Shown: positions 34,863 through 44,808 of the stretch, piece after piece
Layout of the letters: each line of letters begins with the position of its first letter
How positions within the stretch are numbered: position 1 is the stretch's first letter
Origin: Flavobacterium collinsii
Lineage (GTDB): Bacteria; Bacteroidota; Bacteroidia; Flavobacteriales; Flavobacteriaceae
Length of the DNA stretch: 49,107 bases
Assembly: GCF_902804485.1 (NCBI RefSeq)
Contig: NZ_CADCST010000099.1
Location: 1-49,107, forward strand
Direction of reading: 5' to 3'
Notes under the pieces: generated by a model
Seen by the model: only the letters and a program-made list of their open reading frames with translations
Database searches by the model: none
What the model was told of the DNA's origin: nothing
Program-made: the position numbers and the translations under genes

Positions 34863-36182
34863 TTAAAGTGCCTTTTTTGGTACTCTTCTTAAAAGGAAAA
34901 TTGCAGTAACAAAAAAGACGGCTAAAATTACAATTGCGGCACGTGGACTTCCTGTTATTTGGTCAATGATTCCGTAAACACACATTCCGATTACAATTCC
35001 GATCTTCTCAGCTACATCATAAAAACTAAAGAAGGAAGCGGTATCCTCTGTCTCAGGTAATAGTTTTGAATAAGTAGAACGCGATAATGCCTGAATACCT
35101 CCCATCACAAATCCGGCAACGGTAGCCATAACATAAAAATGCATAGGCAAAATGATAAAATAAGCCAAAGCACAAAATACAGCCCAAATACTATTGATAA
35201 AAATTAAGGTAGGAATGTTTCCAAATTTAGCAGAAGCTCTGGAAGTCAGAACAGCTCCTACAACCGCAACTAACTGAATAATTAAAATACATTTTATTAA
35301 TCCAATCGTACTGTCTTCTTTAGTTGCCCATTGAATTTCCTGCGCCCCAAAATAAGTAGCCACAAGCATTACGGTTTGTACTGCCATACTCGAAACAAAA
35401 AATCCACTTAAATATCTTCTTAAAGGAATATTTTCTTTTAGCAAAGCCCAAACTTTCTTTAACTCTTTAAAACCATTAAAAACAACAGCTCTTGTTAATT
35501 TTTGTCCACTAGCTTTACTTCCTTTTGGTAAGTAATAATAAGTATACTGGCTAAATAAAATCCACCAGACTCCCACCATAATAAAAGAATAACGCATTGC
35601 TTTCATCGCAGCCTCTCCATCAGTACCCGTAATACCAAAAAGTTTAGGTTTCATAATCATCAATAAATTGATGATCAACAAAATGACACTACCTATATAT
35701 CCCATTGAATATCCTTTGGCACTAATTTTATCCTGCTGTTCTTCAAAAGCAATATCCGGTAAATAGGAGTTGTAAAAAACCAGACTCCCCCAATATCCCA
35801 GTAATCCAAAAAAATAAAAAGCCAGTCCGACATAAATATTGCCAAGATCAAACCAGTATAACCCCATACAGGACAAGGCTCCCATATAACAGAAGAATTT
35901 CATGAATGCTTTTTTATTTCCCACATAATCCGCAATCCCGGATAACAAAGGGGATATAAAAGATACTACTAGAAAGGCCGCTGCTGTTATAAAACTAATT
36001 AAAGCTGAGTTTTTAAGGTGCATGCCAAATACATCAATATAATGGTCACGGTCTGAAAATAAAGCTTCATAAAAAATCGGAAATACTGCCGATGCGATAG
36101 TTAGTGTATAAACGGAGTTTGCCCAATCATAAAATGCCCAGGCATTCAATAGCTTCTTATCTCCTTTTTGTAGGTTTTTCAT
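34863..36182 (-). CDS. UMF1-family MFS transporter
   Basis: 439 aa with about 12 membrane helices. Diagnostic opening LLNAWAFYDWANSVYTLTIASAVFPIFYEALF, then SPLLSGIADYVGNKKAFMKFF, SLVFYNSYLPDIA and GGIQALSRSTYSKLLPETEDTASFFSFYDVAEK. These features are shared with the Atg22/UMF1 branch of the major facilitator superfamily. The substrate in bacteria is not established; yeast Atg22 exports amino acids from the vacuole. The gene stands alone and is bracketed by two inverted MITE-like elements. Confidence 0.88.
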   Translation of the reverse strand: MKNLQKGDKKLLNAWAFYDWANSVYTLTIASAVFPIFYEALFSDRDHYIDVFGMHLKNSALISFITAAAFLVVSFISPLLSGIADYVGNKKAFMKFFCYMGALSCMGLYWFDLGNIYVGLAFYFFGLLGYWGSLVFYNSYLPDIAFEEQQDKISAKGYSMGYIGSVILLIINLLMIMKPKLFGITGTDGEAAMKAMRYSFIMVGVWWILFSQYTYYYLPKGSKASGQKLTRAVVFNGFKELKKVWALLKENIPLRRYLSGFFVSSMAVQTVMLVATYFGAQEIQWATKEDSTIGLIKCILIIQLVAVVGAVLTSRASAKFGNIPTLIFINSIWAVFCALAYFIILPMHFYVMATVAGFVMGGIQALSRSTYSKLLPETEDTASFFSFYDVAEKIGIVIGMCVYGIIDQITGSPRAAIVILAVFFVTAIFLLRRVPKKAL

Positions 36183-36280
36183 AGTAATGGTTTTGTTAAC
36201 AGGCTACGAATTTATCTCTTTTTTATCATAATCAAATCAATTTTCATTAATTCGTGTATTAATAAATTATCACTAAAAAA

Positions 36281-36306
36281 AAAGCTACCCTAAAAAGAAT
36301 AGCTTT
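36281..36306 (-). terminator. Terminator hairpin in the M48-MFS gap
   Basis: Arms AAAGCTA (36281-36287) and TAGCTTT (36300-36306), 12-nt loop, with nine or more T on the minus strand after the stem. It would end leftward transcription from the M48/GH31 side. Confidence 0.6.
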
Positions 36307-36357
36307 AAATTGTTTATCGTAAAAAATATAGTTTTAATCCTTTGCGTGTAATTACTT

Positions 36358-36500
36358 TTAACACATAGTCACATAGGATTCTGTACTTGTAAGAAAGACG
36401 TTTCACTTTATTTGAATACACATATCTTCTCTATGCGAAAGAAATATATTTCTTTTTTAGCTCTTCTTAACACATGAAAATCTATGTATCTATGTGTTAA
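36358..36500. repeat. MITE-like element, copy 2 (143 bp, inverted relative to copy 1)
   Basis: Bounded by TTAACACATAG (36358-36368) and CTATGTGTTAA (36490-36500), an exact 11-bp terminal inverted repeat. The interior is homologous to the reverse complement of 34618-34750. The TTAACACATAG word also begins part of the repeats near 5547 and 8695. No gene is seen in the 36183-36531 gap. Confidence 0.7.
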
Positions 36501-36531
36501 GACCATTTTTCTTTCTAAATAATCAATGAAG

Positions 36532-37344
36532 TTATTTAATAATTCCCACTTTAAGTGCTGTCGCTCTTGCTTCCGGAATTAAAGCTCTAATATTGGCAAT
36601 CCTTGTAGCATCAGACGGGTGCGTACTCATAAATTCGGGTGTGCTTCCTCCTCCTGATTTCGCCGACATTCTGCTCCAGAATGAAATTGCATCATCCGGA
36701 TTGTACCCCGCAATTGCCATCAGAGTCAGGCCTATTTTATCCGCTTCGGTTTCATTGCCTCGACTGAAAGGCAGCATTACACCAACCTGAGTCCCTAGAC
36801 CATATGCCTGTGCAAATATCTCCTGTGTTTGTTGTGTTTTACCGCTTGTAGCTGCTCCTAAAGCAACGCTACCTATTTGCTGTAATTGTGCGGCACTCAT
36901 TCTTTGTGCTCCATGATTGGCTAAAGCATGCGAAACTTCATGTCCCATAACAGTGGCTAAACCGGAATCATTTTGTGTTACGGGTAAAATCCCGGAGTAC
37001 ACTACAATTTTTCCTCCAGGCATACACCAGGCGTTTACCTCTTTATTGTCTACCAGTTTATATTCCCAGCGGTAATCTTTCAAATATTGCGATTGCCCTA
37101 AATAAATCAGGTATTTTTCGGCTGCCGCTTTAATTCTTGTTCCTACAGCTTCTACTTTTTTGGCATCTGCTGTTCCTGTAATCACTTTGTTTTCGGCTAT
37201 AAAAGTATTGTATTGCTGAAACGAAGAAGGAAACAATTCGCTATTGGAAACAAAATTCAAGTTTTGTTTTCCCGTAATTGGATTTGTCGCACAACTGCCC
37301 GCCAGAATTACGACAAAAAGGCCTAATACTAAATATTTTTTCAT
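36532..37344 (-). CDS. M48-family metalloprotease, lipoprotein
   Basis: 270 aa from the ATG at 37344; a longer frame begins at 37371 but spoils the signal peptide. Lipobox LAGSC with Cys18 implies membrane anchoring. The zinc site is HEVSH at 135-139 within VMGHEVSHALANHGAQRM, and the third ligand Glu is in GNETEADKIGL. NAWCMPGGKIVVYSGIL is the usual upstream block. LoiP/BepA-like proteases of this type degrade misfolded envelope proteins. A perfect -7 box TATTTTTG (37376-37369) lies about 25 bp upstream of the ATG. The GH31 gene ends 88 bp before it on the same strand. Confidence 0.92.
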   Translation of the reverse strand: MKKYLVLGLFVVILAGSCATNPITGKQNLNFVSNSELFPSSFQQYNTFIAENKVITGTADAKKVEAVGTRIKAAAEKYLIYLGQSQYLKDYRWEYKLVDNKEVNAWCMPGGKIVVYSGILPVTQNDSGLATVMGHEVSHALANHGAQRMSAAQLQQIGSVALGAATSGKTQQTQEIFAQAYGLGTQVGVMLPFSRGNETEADKIGLTLMAIAGYNPDDAISFWSRMSAKSGGGSTPEFMSTHPSDATRIANIRALIPEARATALKVGIIK

Positions 37345-37432
37345 AATAGTGGTATTTATAACAACACACAAAAATACAACTATTATTTTTTTCTTGTTTT
37401 ATATAATTACCAAAAAAAATATCAGGATTTCT

Positions 37433-39832
37433 TTACTCACCACTAATATGAAGCTCCGTAAATCCTTTTTCGACGATTAAAAATTGATTTTGTTCTAAAT
37501 CAATTTTATCAAACGGTACTTTTTCATTGTCTATTTCAATTTCAGTCACTGTAAACGGCAATCCTATTAAATTGATTTTGTATTTACTGTAGGGGGTATC
37601 GTATTTTCCTTCTTTGTGTAACTGAATGATTAGTTCTTTATCTTTTCCAATAGTACTGAAAGACAAAAAGCTATAACGTCCTTTTTTATAGTCGTATCCA
37701 TCCTGTGCATCTTCATATACTACCGACTTTTCTTTACCTAGTTTAAAATACAAATCAAGTGTTAATTCATCAAATTCAAGTTCACCAACGTATTGCTGTA
37801 CCGGATATTTCGGAATAATAGCTCCTGCTTTTACAAAAACCGGAATTTCATCAAATTTAGTATCAATCCACACTTCTCTTCCTCCTGTGCTAAATTCGTT
37901 GGTCCAATAGTTGTACCACTCGCCTCTTGGGATATACATACGTCTCCCAACAGCATTAGGTTCAAGGATCGGACATACCAAAATTTGATTTCCAAAGATA
38001 AATTCATCATTGCGGTAATGCGTTTGTGTATCTTCCTGGTCGTAATAAACTAACGGTTTTAACATAGGAACACCTTCCTCAATATACTGCCAGAACATGG
38101 TGTACAAATAAGGAAGCAACTGATAACGCAGACTCACAAACTTCCTGGTAATATTGATGACCTCTTCATCAAAAGCCCAAGGTTCCTGATTGCCATGATC
38201 TCCAGACGAATGCGTTCGACAAAACGGATGAAATACGCCTAATTGTATCCAGCGAGCGTACAATTCACCCGTAGGCTGTTCGGCAAAACCTCCAATATCA
38301 GAACCCGTAAAACCCATCCCTGAAATGCTCATTCGTTGCACCTGAATGTTGGCAATCCATAAATGCTCCCAGGTCGCTACATTATCGCCCGTCCAGGAAG
38401 AGGTATAGCGCTGTGCTCCCGAATAAGCCGATCTTGTAATTACAAAAGGACGTTTAGGATAGGCAAAACGTTTAACACCATGATAGGTGGCCCTTGCCAT
38501 TTGTGTACCGTAAATATTGTGTGCTTTTCTGTGACTACACGGGTTTCCGTCATATACGTGACGTACATCCATAGGGAATGTTTTATTTGGGACTTCCATA
38601 ACAGCAGGCTCGTTCATATCATTCCAAACACCTTTTACTCCAATATCTGAAACTAATTCTTTAAATAAGCCTGCCCACCATTCTCTTACTGCAGGATTTG
38701 TATAATCGGGAAAATTACATTCACCCGGCCAGACTTTCCCTTTCATATAAGGGCCATCGGCTCTTTTGCAGAAATAATCTTTTTCTAATGCTTCTTGATA
38801 AACCCAGTAATCTTTGTCTATTTTGATTCCGGGATCAATGATGACTACGGTTTTAAATCCGTCCTCAGCCAATTCAGCGACCATTCTTTTAGGATCCGGA
38901 AAATAGTTTTTGTTCCAGGTAAAACATCGAAATCCTTCCATATAATCAATGTCAAGATAGATGGCATCACACGGAATTTTTAGTTCTCTAAATTTTGAGG
39001 TGATTTCTTTTACTTTACTTTCGGGATAATAACTCCATTTGCATTGGTGGTAACCCAATACCCACAACGGTGGTAATTCCGGTTTCCCTGTTAAATCAGT
39101 ATAAGTGGTTACTACATCCTGCATTTGCGGACCGTAGATAAAATAATAATTCATTTCTCCTCCTTCAGCCCAAAAACTCGCAACGTTTCTTCTTTCCTGA
39201 CAAAAATCAAAAAAGGTCCTGAAGGTATTGTCAAAAAAGATTCCGTAAGACTGTTTGTTGTGCAAACCAATATAAAACGGGACTACTTTGTATAGTGGAT
39301 CTTGTTCTTTTTGATAAGCATATTGATCTGTGGCAAAGTTTTCAAGTCTCTTGCCTTTTAGATTCATCTGTGTTGCCTTATCACCTAAACCGTAAAAACA
39401 CTCTCCATCTTTAGAGGATTTACTCATTTTTACAATATTGCCTCCGTATTCATAACTTTCTTCCCAATGAAAACCAAGTTCGTCTTCCAGAATCAGGAAA
39501 TCATTCAAATCATAAATCGCCAGACGCAAATCTGCTTTTTGAATTTTGCATTTTACCTTGCTGGTCCTGATTTGAAAATACGTTTCTTCTTCTGTGAGTT
39601 CAAGAAAATTGTACCCATGAAGCTGCGTTTTATCAATGGCATATGAAAAATCATTGCTAAAATATCCTTTTGTAGTAAAACGAAACCGGATTAAACTGTC
39701 TCTAAGAATAGTGACTTTTAAGATTACTTTGTTGTTGGTATGAAAAAAAATAGAGTCTCCTTCATGCTCATGCGAAATAATTTTTGATGGATATAAATCG
39801 CCTTTATATTCTAATGCTGTATTTGTAATCAT
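37433..39832 (-). CDS. Glycoside hydrolase family 31 alpha-glucosidase
   Basis: 799 aa without a signal peptide, so probably cytoplasmic. An N-terminal beta-sandwich (~1-230) precedes the GH31 barrel: PPLWVLGYHQCKWSYYPESKV, IYLDIDYMEGFRCFTWN, the nucleophile Asp in KGVWNDMNEP and the acid/base Asp in SSWTGDNVATWEHL. Distal beta domains follow from ~600. It removes glucose from alpha-1,4-linked maltodextrins. It lies 198 bp downstream of glgB on the same strand, suggesting use in turning over glycogen or imported alpha-glucans. Its length matches bacterial GH31 enzymes. Confidence 0.93.
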   Translation of the reverse strand: MITNTALEYKGDLYPSKIISHEHEGDSIFFHTNNKVILKVTILRDSLIRFRFTTKGYFSNDFSYAIDKTQLHGYNFLELTEEETYFQIRTSKVKCKIQKADLRLAIYDLNDFLILEDELGFHWEESYEYGGNIVKMSKSSKDGECFYGLGDKATQMNLKGKRLENFATDQYAYQKEQDPLYKVVPFYIGLHNKQSYGIFFDNTFRTFFDFCQERRNVASFWAEGGEMNYYFIYGPQMQDVVTTYTDLTGKPELPPLWVLGYHQCKWSYYPESKVKEITSKFRELKIPCDAIYLDIDYMEGFRCFTWNKNYFPDPKRMVAELAEDGFKTVVIIDPGIKIDKDYWVYQEALEKDYFCKRADGPYMKGKVWPGECNFPDYTNPAVREWWAGLFKELVSDIGVKGVWNDMNEPAVMEVPNKTFPMDVRHVYDGNPCSHRKAHNIYGTQMARATYHGVKRFAYPKRPFVITRSAYSGAQRYTSSWTGDNVATWEHLWIANIQVQRMSISGMGFTGSDIGGFAEQPTGELYARWIQLGVFHPFCRTHSSGDHGNQEPWAFDEEVINITRKFVSLRYQLLPYLYTMFWQYIEEGVPMLKPLVYYDQEDTQTHYRNDEFIFGNQILVCPILEPNAVGRRMYIPRGEWYNYWTNEFSTGGREVWIDTKFDEIPVFVKAGAIIPKYPVQQYVGELEFDELTLDLYFKLGKEKSVVYEDAQDGYDYKKGRYSFLSFSTIGKDKELIIQLHKEGKYDTPYSKYKINLIGLPFTVTEIEIDNEKVPFDKIDLEQNQFLIVEKGFTELHISGE

Positions 39833-40030
39833 ATGGATTCTGTATTAATTGTATAACGCTAATCTCACTTTCAAACATACAAAAAAACTTGATAACCCTC
39901 TATGAATAAAAGGATTATTCACGAAAACGTTTTTCCTGAATGGCTGTTAAATATCCTCTTAAAAAATAAACAAATCGATAATATAAGAACGTATAACTGA
40001 TAAAATGGAATTCGGGAGATCCCCTATTAT

Positions 40031-41935
40031 TTATGTAAAAGAATAAACGGTCACACTTAAAGGTGGCAAATTTAATGCTACCGAATAATCCCTGCCATCA
40101 TAAGGCGACGATTCTATTTTTAATTCCTGAGCATTTCCAATACCGCTTCCTCCGTAAATAATGGCATCACTATTAAAAATCTCCTGCAGTTTTCCTTTTT
40201 GCGGTACACCTATTCTGTAATTTTCGCGCACGACCTGTGTAAAATTACAAACCACAACCAGATTTTCGTTAGAGTCGTTCCCTTTTCGGATATAAGACAA
40301 AACGGCATTTTGATGATCGGAATAGTTGATCCATTCAAAACCTTCTCCTGTAAATTGTTTTTCGTACAATGCAGGATGAGTTTTGTATAATTGATTTAAA
40401 TCGGTAATTACCTTTTTGATTCCGGAATGGTAATCGTATTGCAGCAAGTGCCAATCCAGACTTTTCTCAAAATTCCATTCATCGCTTTGCCCAAACTCAG
40501 ATCCCATAAATAATAACTTTGTTCCGGGATGCGTAAACATATAACCGTACAGCAATCTTAAATTCGCAAACTTCTGCCATTCATCACCCGGCATTTTACC
40601 GGCAATTGATTTTTTTCCATACACCACTTCGTCATGCGAAAAAGGCAGCATAAAATTCTCAGTAAAAGCATAGGTCATCGAAAAGGTCAAATCGTTCTGA
40701 TGGTACTTTCGATAGACCGTTTCCTTTTGAAAGTATTTTAAAGTATCATGCATCCAGCCCATCATCCATTTCATTCCAAAACCTAAACCACCGGTAAATG
40801 TTGGTCTGGACACCATTGGAAACGATGTACTCTCTTCTGCAATGGTTTGCACTCCATCAAAATTAGCATAGATTACCTCATTAAATTCTTTAAGAAAACT
40901 TATGGTATCCAGATTTTCTCTTCCTCCATAAATATTAGGTTCCCACTCGCCTTCATTTCTGGAATAATCAAGATACAACATCGAGGCAACGGCATCAACC
41001 CGTAAACCATCGGCGTGGTAGTTCTGTAACCAAAAAACAGCATTACTAATTAGAAAAGCACGAACTTCATTACGTCCGTAATTAAACACCAAGCTTTTCC
41101 AATCCGGATGATACCCTTTTCTGCGATCCGGATGTTCGTACAAATGCGATCCGTCAAAGAAACCCAAACCGTGTGCATCATCAGGAAAATGTGACGGTAC
41201 CCAATCTAAAATAACGCCAATTCCTGCCTGATGTAGCTTGTCAACCAAAACCATAAAATCCTGTGGTTTTCCAAAACGCGAAGTAGGTGCAAAATATCCT
41301 GTCAATTGATACCCCCATGAAGGATCGTACGGATACTCCATTACAGGCATAAACTCTACATGAGTAAAGCCGGTTTCTTTGACATAGGCAACCAGATCAT
41401 CAGCCAATTCTAAATACGTTAAAAAACGATTGTTCTCGCCACGTTTCCAGGAACCCAGATGCACTTCGTACACCGAATGAGGTTTGTCTAGTGTATTGTT
41501 CTCTCGGCGCGATTGCATCCATCTTTCATCCTTCCAGTTGTAATCCAAATCCCAAACCACCGAAGCAGTATGAGGCGGTTTTTCGCAATATAATGCAAAT
41601 GGATCTGCTTTTTCGGTTACAATTCCATCAATATTCGATTGTATTTTATATTTATACAAAGCTCCTTTAGAAACCTCGGGAATAAATCCTTCCCAAATGC
41701 CCGAAGAATCCCAGCGTACCTGTAAAAGATGTTCGCCCTGTGTCCAGTAATTAAAATCCCCCACAACAGAAACCGATTGTGCTGTAGGAGCCCAAACGGC
41801 AAAGTACACTCCTTTTACGCCATCAACTTCAATTAAATGTGCTCCTAATTTCTCGTACAATTGGAAGTGTTTTCCCGCTTTGAATAAATCAATATCAAAT
41901 TCAGTAAAGAGAGAATGCGTGATTACTTTAGACAT
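40031..41935 (-). CDS. glgB: 1,4-alpha-glucan branching enzyme
   Basis: 634 aa. Introduces alpha-1,6 branches into glycogen. The N-terminal CBM48 domain (~18-110: GVYFAVWAPTAQSVSVVGDFNYW) is followed by the GH13 barrel with HVEFMPVMEYPYDPSWGYQLTGYFAPTSRFG, VILDWVPSHFP, the nucleophile in GLRVDAVASMLYLDYSR, the acid in TIAEESTSFP and the third Asp in PFSHDEVVYGKKS. GMKWMMGWMHDTLKYF is typical of GlgB. It has no extra N1 domain, as usual for the shorter forms. It follows glgC by 36 bp in the glgA-glgC-glgB operon. Confidence 0.96.
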   Translation of the reverse strand: MSKVITHSLFTEFDIDLFKAGKHFQLYEKLGAHLIEVDGVKGVYFAVWAPTAQSVSVVGDFNYWTQGEHLLQVRWDSSGIWEGFIPEVSKGALYKYKIQSNIDGIVTEKADPFALYCEKPPHTASVVWDLDYNWKDERWMQSRRENNTLDKPHSVYEVHLGSWKRGENNRFLTYLELADDLVAYVKETGFTHVEFMPVMEYPYDPSWGYQLTGYFAPTSRFGKPQDFMVLVDKLHQAGIGVILDWVPSHFPDDAHGLGFFDGSHLYEHPDRRKGYHPDWKSLVFNYGRNEVRAFLISNAVFWLQNYHADGLRVDAVASMLYLDYSRNEGEWEPNIYGGRENLDTISFLKEFNEVIYANFDGVQTIAEESTSFPMVSRPTFTGGLGFGMKWMMGWMHDTLKYFQKETVYRKYHQNDLTFSMTYAFTENFMLPFSHDEVVYGKKSIAGKMPGDEWQKFANLRLLYGYMFTHPGTKLLFMGSEFGQSDEWNFEKSLDWHLLQYDYHSGIKKVITDLNQLYKTHPALYEKQFTGEGFEWINYSDHQNAVLSYIRKGNDSNENLVVVCNFTQVVRENYRIGVPQKGKLQEIFNSDAIIYGGSGIGNAQELKIESSPYDGRDYSVALNLPPLSVTVYSFT

Positions 41936-41971
41936 ATTTGGTTTTTAAGGCAACAATTAATTTTAAGTCTT

Positions 41972-43261
41972 TTATTCAATTCTAAAATTATCAGAGAGAA
42001 CCGCTCCTTTTTTAATCACAACAATACCATCTTTGATACTGTATAACTCGTTAGTAAAATTATCCAGATGTTTACCACCGCTGATATGAACATTGTTTCC
42101 AATTCTGACATTCTTATCGATCAGCGCATTTTGTATAAAACAATTTTCGCCAATACCCACATGAATTTTATTGATGGTTGCTTCATGGTTCAGCTCGTCT
42201 AAGTCCTGATAAAAATCATTACCCATTACATAACAGTTCTCCAATATAGTTCCTTCTCCAATTCTGGAACGAATTCCAATGACCGAACTTTTAATTTCTT
42301 TAGCGTTAATAATACATCCTTCAGAAATCAAGGATTGATTGATGGTTGAATTTCTAAATTTAGACGGCGGTAACAATCGGGGTCTTGTAAAAATTTTATT
42401 GTCATTATCAAACAGATTAAATTCCGGAATGTCGGCTGTTAGACCAATATTTGCTTCAAAAAAGGATTCAATATTTCCAATATCCGTCCAATATCCTTCG
42501 TATTGGTAACTCAGAATTTTATGTTTTCCAACGGCCTGCGGAATGATTTCTTTTCCAAAATCCTTCGTTTCCGGATCTGCCATCAGCTCTTCCAGTAATT
42601 GTCGGTTAAAAATATAGATTCCCATTGAAGCCAGATACTTTTTACCTTTTTCCTTCATATGTTCGCTCACGTCAGATTCCCATTCCGGTAATAGCGAAGC
42701 ATCGGGTTTCTCTATAAAAGCTTCTATACAACTCTCATGATTCGTTTTAAGAATTCCAAATTCAGGCGCATCTTTCGCATTTACAGGTAATGTTGCTATC
42801 GAAATGGCGGCATCGGCCGCAATATGAGCTTCTAACATTTCATTAAAATCCATTTGATACAACTGATCTCCTGACAAAATCAAAGCATGATCAAATTCGT
42901 GTTTCAAAAAGTGAGACATACATTGTCTGACAGCATCAGCAGTTCCCTGAAACCAGGTTGGATTATCGGGAGTTTGCTCTGCAGCCAGAATATCTACAAA
43001 AGATTGGCTGAAAATACTAAAGTTAAAAGTGTTTTTGATATGCGCGTTTAAAGATGCCGAGTTGAACTGTGTCAGAACAAATATTTTAAAAATATCGGAA
43101 TTAATACAATTGGAAATTGGGATATCTACTAATCGGTACTTTCCTCCAATCGGAACGGCTGGTTTTGATCTGGTTTCTGTTAACGGGAACAAACGTGATC
43201 CTTGTCCTCCTCCTAAAATAATGGCAACTACATTTTTCTTCTTAAATTTCATTTTTCTCAA
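41972..43261 (-). CDS. glgC: Glucose-1-phosphate adenylyltransferase
   Basis: 429 aa. Makes ADP-glucose from glucose-1-phosphate and ATP, the committed step of glycogen synthesis. Nucleotidyltransferase signature VVAIILGGGQGSRLFPLTETRSKPAVPIGGKYRLVDIPISNC, LILSGDQLYQMD, IEAFIEKPD and YWTDIGNIESFFEAN, then a C-terminal left-handed beta-helix (~300-429). The reading frame opens inside the end of glgA (20-bp overlap); a Met four codons in (43252) is an equally good start. The overlap indicates coupled translation. Confidence 0.96.
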   Translation of the reverse strand: MRKMKFKKKNVVAIILGGGQGSRLFPLTETRSKPAVPIGGKYRLVDIPISNCINSDIFKIFVLTQFNSASLNAHIKNTFNFSIFSQSFVDILAAEQTPDNPTWFQGTADAVRQCMSHFLKHEFDHALILSGDQLYQMDFNEMLEAHIAADAAISIATLPVNAKDAPEFGILKTNHESCIEAFIEKPDASLLPEWESDVSEHMKEKGKKYLASMGIYIFNRQLLEELMADPETKDFGKEIIPQAVGKHKILSYQYEGYWTDIGNIESFFEANIGLTADIPEFNLFDNDNKIFTRPRLLPPSKFRNSTINQSLISEGCIINAKEIKSSVIGIRSRIGEGTILENCYVMGNDFYQDLDELNHEATINKIHVGIGENCFIQNALIDKNVRIGNNVHISGGKHLDNFTNELYSIKDGIVVIKKGAVLSDNFRIE

Positions 43262-44669
43262 TTATTAGGTTGTATATCTCGATGTATTCTTGGCAAACAC
43301 GCTCCCAGGAATGATCTTTAGCCATTCCTTTCGCTCTTATTTTTTTTAAATTAATCTTATCCTCGTACAATTTCACGGCACGATTTATTGAATAGCAAAT
43401 ATCTCCTACCGAGGCCTGATCGTGGCACACTCCGTTACCATCGTCTCCAAAATCAATTACGGTATCCTTCAATCCTCCTGTTCTTCTTACAATTGGAACA
43501 GTTCCGTAACGCAGTGCATACATTTGGTTTAAACCGCACGGTTCTACTCTCGAAGGCATCAAAATATAATCGGATCCGGCATAAATTAAATGTGCCAGTT
43601 CTTCATTATAACCAATAAAAACGTTGTAATTTCCCTTATAATCATTTCGCAATTGAACCAACTGTTCTTCAATTACCGAGTTCCCTGATCCTAAAATCAG
43701 TATATTAATACTTTCAAAATTTTCAGATAGCGCCAGTGCGGAAGCCTGTGGCAATAAATCCCCGCCTTTTTCTTCAAACAAACGGCCAATAAAACTAAAT
43801 AAAGGTTTTGTTGCATCGAGTTCAAACTGCTCGCACAATTTTTCTTTGTTCTTCTGCTTCCCGATCTCAAAAGTTTCAATCGAATAATTACTCGCAATCA
43901 TTTGATCTTTGGCAGGATCCCAAACTTCAAAATCAATCCCGTTTAAAATCCCCTTTGATTTATACCTTACAGATTTAAACAATGTTTCTAACCCATTAGC
44001 AGCATTATTAATTTCGTCCAGATAACTTGGAGAAACGGTGGTTACGGCATGAGCGCACTTGATTCCTACCGCCAATGAATTAAGAGAATGATCCCATTCT
44101 AAAAAACCAACATGCCTTAAATCAAACTCAGGCAAATAATGCAATTTATCAAAACCAAACCAACCCTGATACAAACCATTGTGTATGGTAATTACACTTC
44201 GTATCTTGCTGAGGCTTTCATATTTATAGGCATATTTCACTAAAAACGGAATTAATCCGGTGTGGTGATCGTGACAATTTAAAATATCAGGAACCTTATT
44301 TCGTGCAGTGATCCAGTCTAACGTTGCAATCTGAAATGACACAAATCTTTCTATGTCATCTTCATATCCATATACATTTGGACGATCGAACAATTCCTTA
44401 ATTTCGATCAGGTACAATTCGTAACCCAACTTGTCTGTCGTTTCTTTTAGAACACTGAACGGAAAATTAAAATTCCCAAGCTTAACATTTCCCCAATGAA
44501 CACATTCAAACTCATTTTCCTTCCTAAATTTTGTGTCATAACAAGGAATTACAACACGAACGTCATGGCCCGCATTAGTCTGATATTTAGGCAATGCGCC
44601 AACCACATCGGCCAGACCACCAACCTTTGCCATTGGATAACACTCTGCACTGATGTGAAATATTTCCAT
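43242..44669 (-). CDS. glgA: Glycogen (starch) synthase, GT5 family
   Basis: 475 aa. Extends alpha-1,4-glucan chains from ADP-glucose. The N-terminal KVGGLADVVGALP motif binds ADP-glucose; GYNEELAHLIYAGSDYILMPSRVEPCGLNQMYALRYGTVPIVRRTGGLKDTV is the conserved GT5 C-terminal donor site. It is the first gene of the glgA-glgC-glgB operon. The upstream gap (44670-44808) is shared with the divergent alpha/beta hydrolase gene; I could not identify a clear promoter there. Confidence 0.96.
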   Translation of the reverse strand: MEIFHISAECYPMAKVGGLADVVGALPKYQTNAGHDVRVVIPCYDTKFRKENEFECVHWGNVKLGNFNFPFSVLKETTDKLGYELYLIEIKELFDRPNVYGYEDDIERFVSFQIATLDWITARNKVPDILNCHDHHTGLIPFLVKYAYKYESLSKIRSVITIHNGLYQGWFGFDKLHYLPEFDLRHVGFLEWDHSLNSLAVGIKCAHAVTTVSPSYLDEINNAANGLETLFKSVRYKSKGILNGIDFEVWDPAKDQMIASNYSIETFEIGKQKNKEKLCEQFELDATKPLFSFIGRLFEEKGGDLLPQASALALSENFESINILILGSGNSVIEEQLVQLRNDYKGNYNVFIGYNEELAHLIYAGSDYILMPSRVEPCGLNQMYALRYGTVPIVRRTGGLKDTVIDFGDDGNGVCHDQASVGDICYSINRAVKLYEDKINLKKIRAKGMAKDHSWERVCQEYIEIYNLIIEKNEI

Positions 44670-44808
44670 TCTTAAGATTTATATGCGTATTAAATACTAT
44701 TTTGTGAATTATTTTTTTCAGTAAACATCTATTAATGTGCTACTTTTATGTTTTTTTAAATTTAGGAAAAAATAAACAAAGTCCAGCCCTCAAAAAAAAA
44801 TTATTGAT

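Noticed and set aside
39100..39120. Additional TAAGTGGT match at about 39.1 kb
   Set aside because: Single copy inside the GH31 coding sequence with no second repeat at 20-21 bp, so a chance match.
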